DNA from: Euperipatoides rowelli
Taxonomy: Eukaryota; Onychophora; Udeonychophora; Euonychophora; Peripatopsidae
Assembly (NCBI GenBank): GCA_003024985.2
Contig: PXIH01S0006007.1
Length of the DNA: 13,951 nt
Direction: 5' to 3' (one strand)
Below, in pieces: positions 8,285-13,951 of the stretch; position 1 is the stretch's first letter, and each line of letters starts with the position of its first letter. Position numbers and translations under genes: made by a program. The notes beneath the pieces were generated by a model. The model was not told the DNA's origin. It made no database searches and was given only the letters and a program-made list of their open reading frames with translations.

Positions 8285-10173
8285 GGGTTTGATGTCGCAA
8301 CTTCAGGTAGACATTTAAGCAGTGTACAAATGAATCAATGTCATGAGAAAAACTACAACAAGCCTACTAAAGGGCATGGTGAAATAATTAGTATCACTAG
8401 AAGAAAATAGAAGTATATTATCTTCTAAAACAAATATGTAATCAAGTAATTGATGATGAATGTTCCTTGCATCACAAATTTTCAGCTTCAACAGGTGAAG
8501 ATGAAAATTGTCAATGTGATGTTACATTATACCCAGCAGCATGGAAACCCATTTCTCCTTTCTGGCCAAGGATCAAACGTTAATCTTCATAATATTATAA
8601 ACAACAAAAAAGTTACTTCTGAAGTCCATGAACATAAACTAACAGTTGCTAGAGAGATTTAAAGACAAAACAAACTCATTGATGGATCCCATCAAAAAGC
8701 TAAGGACAAAATGGAAACAAAGTCAATGGTTGTTATTTATGTACAAATGGAAGACAGCAATGCACTGCAATATATCGAAATTGGAAGAGTATGGGGCTAC
8801 AGTGCACAGAAACTCTTCTCATATGACTTGACACAGACATAATTTTTTTCTTACCAAGGATTCCTTTCTCAGAAAATGTGCAAAGTTGGACCTTATGCAC
8901 GGTCTTGAGAAATTACTTACAGACCCTTCTCCAAAGGATTTACATCATCTGAAATCAAACAATATTAATAGTAGACTTTATGGCGCATGCTAGTAAGTAA
9001 CAAAGAAATCCACAAACTACACACCTTTGGAGATTTAGCTTCAGTGATTTGTAAAAAAAAGTGTTTTATGTCACAAAACAAAGCACTCAAATATATTTGA
9101 GTTTGATCTATACAACAGAATTAGTATAGAATGTCATCATCGAGGTAATCTTGATCAATTGATTCTATTGCAATAGGGTTAACAAATGATAAAATATGTT
9201 TTGCAGTCAGCAAGGAATCTTACTGGGCATCCTCACTTAATAAACAGCAGTTGCTAGAGTATTTCATCTCATGTGGATTTAAAACAACACCTAACAAAAT
9301 CATATAACAGCACTATTTTTGTTGGATGTACCCACACTGATAATGAATTTAAATGTGTACCTATGAAAAAAGGCATTAATCACCTGGTTTAAAATGCTAT
9401 CACAATGAGGCTGATGAAATAATTATTGTAAATGTTTATCACATAGCTTCAATTGTGATGACATCCACAAATACTAATGTGGGTGATTATTTTACATCAT
9501 TTCGACAAGGTGAGGAAGTATTTAGGACTAGAGGAAATTTTGGATGATCTGTTGTTCAGGTAAAACACAAGGAACTACACCACTACACATTAAAAAAGTA
9601 ATTGTTAGAGCATGTAGCCTAAAATTTGTTCTTCCTGCAATTCATGTGCTTATGGATCTGTCAGTACAATTACGTTCTCCACTAAAATTGGCACTACTGC
9701 AGCAATGCTTCTTCAAAACTTTGCTAAGAGTTCTTTGAGTGAAACCATGGAGGCTCATACTGAGGCATTTAATGAGAGCCCTGGGGTCACATTTCACTAC
9801 AGCAGATGTATATGGATTCTAGAAATACCACAAAAAGTTATATTGACTTTGAAACCTTAGTGCCGACTACCAAATCAGTTAGGCTACATATAAAAAAGAG
9901 CATACTTTCAGTCCCACCGATGGATTAATGCATTGTCTTCTTTAGACAGTTCTGAACCTCTAGACTATGGCTACATTCAAAGTAACAGTGAACTAATTCT
10001 GCAAAGAACACACACTTTACGTTTACCTCCTGACTTTTCTATCCCTGCAATAGTAAGAAGTATTTTAGAGAAAGTGCCTGTATTGGTTGTTCAAATGACC
10101 ATTCATGCTGTGTATTTTGTAGATGCGAATCAGGGAAATTTGTAATAATCCTTATAATGATGAGGACTGTTAA
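8285..10173 (+). pseudogene. Nearly full-length pseudogene of the EAD/DTD/TGC-motif, Cys-cluster family (copy 2)
   Basis: The plus strand can be read, with frame changes, as one intronless protein of some 600 residues. From the N-terminal side: a CHEKNYNKPTKGHG patch inside an open stretch 8285-8443, a QQHGNPF motif at 8534-8554 followed by LHNI, an RFKDK / DPIKKL segment at 8646-8700, a FLTKDSFLRKCAKLDLMH stretch near 8846-8900, a FEFDLYNRISIECHHRG block near 9097-9150, CYHNEAD at 9395-9415, and SGKTQGTTPLHIKK near 9553-9597. A degenerate HALTGC equivalent lies near 9639-9680, then MRALGSHFTTADVYGF near 9769, RAYFQSHRWINALSS near 9898-9942, PLDYGYIQSN near 9957, and a Cys cluster at 10079-10170 ending D-E-D-C and TAA. 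Lesions include TGA near 9547, TAA and TAG codons, and NTN at 9470-9478 in place of DTD. Function in the family is not established; I infer a nuclease-like core plus a zinc-binding tail. Confidence 0.75.
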
Positions 10174-10251
10174 TTTTAATGCAACTGAATTGGAATTAAA
10201 ATGACATTGTCCTCTAAAGCAATGTGTGTATTTTTTTTTAGAAACATCATC
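9372..10251 (+). repeat. Right arm of long imperfect inverted repeat
   Basis: This is the plus-strand partner of 7331-8176. It spans from the TTAATCACCTGGTTTAAAAT stretch upstream of the EAD motif to AGAAACATCAT at 10240-10251, so it includes the protein C-terminal half and about 80 bases of 3' non-coding sequence. The unmatched centre (about 8177-9371) holds the N-terminal half of copy 2 only. Just right of this arm the sequence becomes Penelope-like. Confidence 0.85.
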
Positions 10252-10740
10252 GGATCGGCGCTCAGTGGCCTATCTCTGACGTACAAATAGCTATTATAGA
10301 GAACACCATAATCGAAACTAAAAATTTCACAACAGGCCCGACCCTCTTACACTATATTATGGACACTATGTAGACAATATCATAATACTGGCACGTGATT
10401 ATAATGACATCGATACCATATTTAATACATTCACCGACATTAACACTAACATACAATTTACACTAGAAATCGAACAAAACAATAAACTTAACTTTTTAGA
10501 CTTGACTCTCATCCGTCATGACTATTACTTAGACACTACAAGTTTTGGAAAACCATCACAAAACAACATTAAAATAAACTATACATCACACTACTCCCTC
10601 ACATCTAACTAAACATACTTCAACAAGAAATTATCTGCACCCTTAAAAATGCACTAATAATTTACTTCAAACCAAACTCTCTTCTATTACATCAACATTT
10701 TTACAAAATAATTACCCTCTAAATTACATAAATAAACCAT
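10252..10740 (+). pseudogene. Penelope-like reverse transcriptase fragment
   Basis: The frame from 10322 to the TAA at 10610-10612 is open for 96 codons and holds Tyr-Val-Asp-Asn at 10367-10378, followed by IILARDYND, then INTNIQFTLEIEQNNKLNFLDL and an F-x-K-P-S motif (RKP-like in relatives). Upstream, a GSALSGL motif (10253-10273) and SDVQIAIIENTI (from about 10276) read in two other frames. Downstream, KLSAPLK and LLQTKLSSITSTFLQNNYP continue the thumb region in shifted frames to about 10740. The canonical box is YxDD; here the second Asp codon is AAT, so polymerase chemistry would be lost even apart from the frameshifts. The N-terminal motifs are missing because the element is truncated. 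Confidence 0.75.
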
Positions 10741-11280
10741 AGATAACATGACCATAAAACACATTCACTGTCACTATCTAGACCCACCATACCCTATCTC
10801 ATGCCTTTCTTCATATTTCGACTATTACATCCCTCCTAGCCAAAGACAAAACACTACATCTATTAATAAAATCGACCCACAGCATATACCTCAACCCCTA
10901 ACACTCATAATATTAACTCACCACACCAAACCACACCAAAATCTACACTTTCCAAAAATATGGCTCCTCCTTCACCTTTACANCCCAAAAAAAAAAAAAC
11001 ACCAACTGAAAATAAATTTATACCATGCACATACAATAATAACATACACCATTTATACAAACAATATAAAATTCATCCTTCACACCAACAATTTATCATT
11101 AACAAACTCACTTATAAAAATGATATTAAATTTATACCCATAGGAAACGTTCAACATTTTAATGTCATACAACCCATCTACAAAACATTCAACACTCACT
11201 TACCATCATTCACTCATCACATTCTAGATTTCCAAATTATCTGCCCAGCCACTTCAACTTTTCAAGATTTTTTTTTAAAA
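10741..11280 (+). pseudogene. Linker region of the Penelope-like protein, strongly eroded
   Basis: Between the polymerase and the nuclease several overlapping frames stay open because the plus strand is rich in A and C and poor in G (stop codons TAG and TGA need G). The most plausible native reading changes frame several times; a segment around 11110-11200 (YKNDIKFIPIG and KTFNTHL) recalls the region upstream of the GIY-YIG domain. I cannot reconstruct a continuous protein and do not regard the long overlapping reading frames here as separate genes. Confidence 0.45.
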
Positions 11281-11281
11281 A

Positions 11282-11620
11282 AATCGAAAAGTTTCATAAT
11301 GCATCTATCATCGACCCCTCCTGCATCATTTATCTCTTTCGTTGTGTAGGCTATGGCCAAAGACAACCTATGTTGGCACCAGTAAAAGACAGCTCTCTGT
11401 GCGCATGCGTGAACCCATGTCAAATGACCCCATTCCATAATTAATATTCATATAATACATACATCACATTACAACTCATCTGATAATTTCTCCATTTTAG
11501 CGCAAATCCATCACCAAAAAAAATGCCTCATCGCTGAAAGTCTTTTCATTCCCACATCAAACTGACGCTGAACATCTCAAATTCTACCAAATTAATATTA
11601 TTTTAAACAACTCAGCATAA
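11282..11620 (+). pseudogene. GIY-YIG endonuclease remnant of the Penelope-like element
   Basis: Ile-Ile-Tyr at 11325-11333 is followed about 12 codons later by Tyr-Val-Gly at 11369-11377, the two halves of the GIY-YIG signature, with a Cys-containing CVGYGQR between them. SKRQLSVRMRE follows, with the conserved Arg, then NFSILAQIHHQKK and CLIAES, where the Glu at 11536-11538 sits where the metal-binding Glu of this superfamily is expected. The three blocks are in three different frames, so at least two frameshifts have occurred. The end of the protein is placed at the TAA near 11617-11620 after ILNNSA. This nuclease makes the nick used for target-primed insertion in the family. Confidence 0.7.
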
Positions 11621-12050
11621 CTGGTTTTTAATTTTATTAGTATTTTTAATTATATTAACTTTTTTCTTCATCAAATCGACCACACCCTATCGAACGTTAG
11701 TGCAATACACGGTAAGAAAAAATTTGATATTTGACTTTCTTAATTTAATATTTGCCACTTTGTTACCCATCCCTCAAATTTTTTTCACCTTTATAATGTT
11801 TAATGTTTTTATACAGATAATTGAACCTGAAGATTACTACTTATGTATGAAAGATCTTGTAACCATTAAATGTTGTTTTGAAACTTATAATAGGCTACTT
11901 CTAGTGTTTAATTTACAACATTCACCTACAGTGTATATGAATATTTACACCCACTTATTTGCAACCACAATTACTTAGACAGATGTATACCATAACCTCC
12001 TCAGCAATTTGATATTGGTAACAGGAAACGAAGAAAAAATCAACCTCCTC
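11621..12050 (+). other. Probable 3' non-coding part of the Penelope-like element and flank
   Basis: T-rich sequence with one open stretch (11700-11978, plus) that has no recognisable motif and is probably chance. CCTGAAGATTACTAC at 11826-11840, followed by GAAA at 11849-11852, is a weak echo of the hammerhead ribozyme core found in the terminal repeats of some Penelope-like elements. The core is not consensus and the stems are poor. Confidence 0.35.
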
Positions 12051-12224
12051 AATAATGATAATAATAATAATAATGACGATGATGATGATGATGATATTAA
12101 TATTAACAATAACAATAACGATAATGATGACGCTGACGACGATGATGATGATAATGATAATGATAATGATAAAGATAATGATGCTGATGATGATAACAAC
12201 AACAACAATAATAATAATAAGATT

Positions 12225-12267
<43 letters not shown>

Positions 12268-12454
12268 GATAATGGTAACGATAACGATAATGATGACAAT
12301 GATAATGATAACGATAATGATAATGATAACGGTAATGATAATAACATTAACAATAACTATAATGATAACAATAACAACGATAATGATAACAATAATGATA
12401 ATGATAAAGATAACAATAACTATAAAAATAACAAAAATGATAATAATAAAAATA

Positions 12455-12486
<32 letters not shown>

Positions 12487-12539
12487 TGTCATCGTCACCA
12501 TCATCATCATCATCATCATTGTCATCATCATAATAATGC
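12051..12539 (+). repeat. Compound microsatellite, GAT/AAT array switching to CAT array
   Basis: From 12051 to about 12450 the plus strand is a mosaic of AAT, GAT and GATAAT units, for instance GAT x6 at 12078-12095 and a GATAAT run from about 12242. From 12460 it becomes CAT (CAT x9 at 12460-12486, then more CAT units to about 12536). All the long overlapping reading frames here encode only low-complexity Asp/Asn, Ile/Met, Ser/Leu or His runs in every frame and strand, so none is called as a gene. Confidence 0.95.
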
Positions 12540-12903
12540 AGTAATTTGATAATGCCAGTTTTTGTGAAGTAGTCTTTGTTAGGAACATTTTTGATTAATT
12601 AGGTAGAATTTCATGTTTATGCTATTTATTACGATCGAGCACTTTGATTCTCATAAAGAGCTAGCCTAATGTTCGTCTATAAAATTAAATGTTCATGTGA
12701 CCAGATACAACCCAAAGTAATTAAACACATTGAAAAAATATAATGATGAGCATGCCACATGTTTAAGAGCTAGATTATCTGATAGGACTACTTTAGATCT
12801 GGTGTCACAAATATAATCAAATTATTTGTTTCAACGAACTTACTAACGTATAACCAGAAAGAATGTTTCTACTACACTCTCATAATCAAGTTTCATAATG
12901 TAG

Positions 12904-12936
12904 CTTGCTTTTAACTTACTTTTAGCTTACTTTTAA
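12904..12936 (+). repeat. 11-bp tandem repeat, three units
   Basis: CTTGCTTTTAA, CTTACTTTTAG and CTTACTTTTAA follow each other without gaps at 12904-12914, 12915-12925 and 12926-12936. Only two positions vary. It is a small minisatellite. Confidence 0.85.
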
Positions 12937-13532
12937 CATTCATAGCCACCAAGTAAATTTTTTTTTGTCAGTTTCTGTGGAACTATGTATTCTACTACCA
13001 TACAATGTATTTGAGACAAACAGAACCTTTCTCTGTAATAAATGAATGGTGCAGTAATTTAATAAAATAAAGTATTATACATCTCACATAATTTTTTTTT
13101 TGATGATGCATCAGTCTAAAAATAATTTTTGTTTCAATATGAATAAATATGCTGTACTGTGTTAGGGACCGGGTCTGATGGGCTGAAAGTAATGAGATAC
13201 AGGGAGTGTTTGAAGTGGATTTAACATCATAGGAAGGGAGTAGAGAATATGGGAGGAGATAATGTTACAAAGGGGGTCAAAGAGTCAAGAGAAATAAATA
13301 TACAACTATCTACAAAACTATATTAGTATGTTTAATCATAAATAATATGTTCTAATTGCCAGCGCTGTAACAGATAAACATATATGACAAGCTTAGATAT
13401 AGTTCTAATTATGTAGTAACACAGTCTTAATGCTCTAATAATGGAATTGCTTGCTAGTCCCAAAATTGTAGCAAGTCAATGATTCTTGAATAATACTGAT
13501 AGCTTTCCAAGTTTGTTCACTATAAACTTACA

Positions 13533-13557
13533 GTAAGGCCCTTTTCCAAGGGCCTAC
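13533..13557 (+). repeat. Strong small hairpin
   Basis: AGGCCCTT at 13536-13543, loop TTCC, and AAGGGCCT at 13548-13555 form a perfect 8-bp stem; GTA at 13533-13535 and AC beyond the stem extend it with a bulge. There is no following T run that would fit a polymerase III stop, and the region is eukaryotic, so I do not call it a terminator. Confidence 0.6.
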
Positions 13558-13951
13558 TTTTGATGGTAAGTTTTCTTAGCCTGTCTGATGGTACTTCTAG
13601 GGCGCATTCACCAAAAGGTTCTGAACCAGTTCTGAACAAATAATCTAGTTCTAAGATGTTCATGAAAGAAATTCTTGAGTGTTTGCAAGTTATAGAACCT
13701 ACATCCAGGTCCTCAAAACCAGGGTCTAGAGGTTCTGCCTTCTAAGCAGGAACTACTAGAACTTTAAAATGGCATCAAAACGAATAATTTAAAGATTTGA
13801 TCCAGAGGCTTATATAAATGAGATTAGAAATAAAACATCAAACAGATAATACTAATATATGCAGCAAGTGTTTAGAGTGACTTTTTAGTTAACAGGATGT
13901 TCACTGTGTTACAAGTTTTTAAAAGGCTGATTTTACCATGTATCATAAATT

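Larger units (their letters stand above)
10252..11980 (+). mobile_element. 5'-truncated Penelope-like element with GIY-YIG endonuclease
   Basis: The remnant starts abruptly inside the reverse transcriptase, at a GSALSGL-like motif, continues through the catalytic YVDN block and an IQFTLEIEQNN-x-LNFLDLTL stretch, and about 1 kb later reaches a GIY-YIG-type nuclease remnant. RT followed by a C-terminal GIY-YIG domain is the hallmark of Penelope-like elements. Its left edge abuts the right end of the inverted-repeat homology, which suggests 5' truncation during insertion there. The 3' end is not visible; I place it provisionally before the microsatellite. The undetermined base at 10983 precedes an A-rich run. 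Confidence 0.72.
12540..13951. other. Non-coding AT-rich region, no gene recognised
   Basis: No frame shows a protein family motif. Small structures inside it are listed separately. A patch around 13160-13290 is locally G-rich on the plus strand (GGGACCGGG, GGGAGGAG, GGGGGTC) without forming a clear motif. Confidence 0.55.

Noticed and set aside
10748-11349. Two long overlapping frames over the Penelope linker as independent genes
   Set aside because: The A- and C-rich, G-poor plus strand suppresses stop codons. The position between RT and GIY-YIG remnants, and the frame changes, fit an eroded linker of one protein.
11700-11978. 92-codon plus-strand frame as a small hydrophobic protein
   Set aside because: It has no recognisable motif, lies in T-rich 3' sequence of the Penelope-like element and starts without supporting context.
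11955-12588. Overlapping reading frames on both strands encoding Asp/Asn, His, Ile/Met and Ser/Leu runs
   Set aside because: They are all translations of one microsatellite; low-complexity arrays with few stop codons are open in many frames, and none has a domain or conserved context.
13150-13190. GTCTGATGGGCTGAAAG as a hammerhead ribozyme
   Set aside because: The core lacks the conserved A after CTGATG and there is no room for stem II before the GAAA.
13536-13555. Rho-independent terminator
   Set aside because: There is a stem-loop but no T tract in the right position, and the context is eukaryotic.
1-13951. CRISPR array, bacterial operon, phage or defence system
   Set aside because: No regularly spaced repeats with unique spacers, no ribosome-binding-site-led gene series and no such protein families; every recognised protein is of animal mobile-element or repetitive-family type.

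Overview
The window looks like an AT-rich (roughly 70% by eye) metazoan genomic segment, most likely from an invertebrate. The reasons are a CR1-type non-LTR retrotransposon whose first ORF carries a PHD finger, a Penelope-like element with a GIY-YIG endonuclease, a repetitive invertebrate gene family recognised by its EAD / DTD / TGC(D) / cysteine-cluster motifs, and abundant trinucleotide and hexanucleotide microsatellites. There are no bacterial-type genes or operons, no rRNA or tRNA gene that I can see, and no intact protein-coding gene. I cannot name the species; a cnidarian or mollusc would fit, but this is only an impression.

Layout. (1) 1-3900: a nearly full-length but dead CR1-clade LINE on the + strand. 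ORF1 (about 86-976) has a PHD finger, an RRM-like middle and a basic C-terminal part. ORF2 (about 1001-3804) has an AP-endonuclease-like domain, a linker, a reverse transcriptase with an intact YADD box and a conserved C-terminal domain, and the element ends near 3900 in a short CTAAA-type tail. Frameshifts sit in three homopolymers (A9, G12, A13), and there are at least two in-frame stop codons. (2) 3901-7330: non-coding AT-rich DNA with small repeats, a C-rich/G-rich tract at 4955-4979, a less AT-rich unexplained island around 5440-5830 and a degenerate microsatellite at 5900-6017. (3) 7331-10251: two diverged, head-to-head copies of one gene family. The minus-strand copy (7394-8165) retains only the C-terminal half. 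The plus-strand copy (8285-10173) runs nearly the whole length of the protein. The shared parts form a long imperfect inverted repeat that includes a 3' non-coding tail. (4) 10252-about 11980: a 5'-truncated Penelope-like element, with RT core remnants, YVDN in place of YVDD, and a C-terminal GIY-YIG endonuclease remnant. It begins where the visible homology between the two copies ends. (5) 12051-12539: a 0.5-kb compound microsatellite that changes from GAT/AAT-rich to CAT-rich on the same strand. (6) 12540-13951: AT-rich DNA without genes, with a short tandem repeat, a strong small hairpin and a possible edge of another repeat near 13600.

The elements do not form a functional pathway; this is a mobile-element graveyard. 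The part most worth a second look is the inverted gene-family pair. The two broken copies together show an E-A-D, D-T-D, T-G-C series that resembles the acidic motif spacing of FEN/PIN-like nucleases, followed by a C-terminal Cys cluster. That fold assignment is inference and was not computed.
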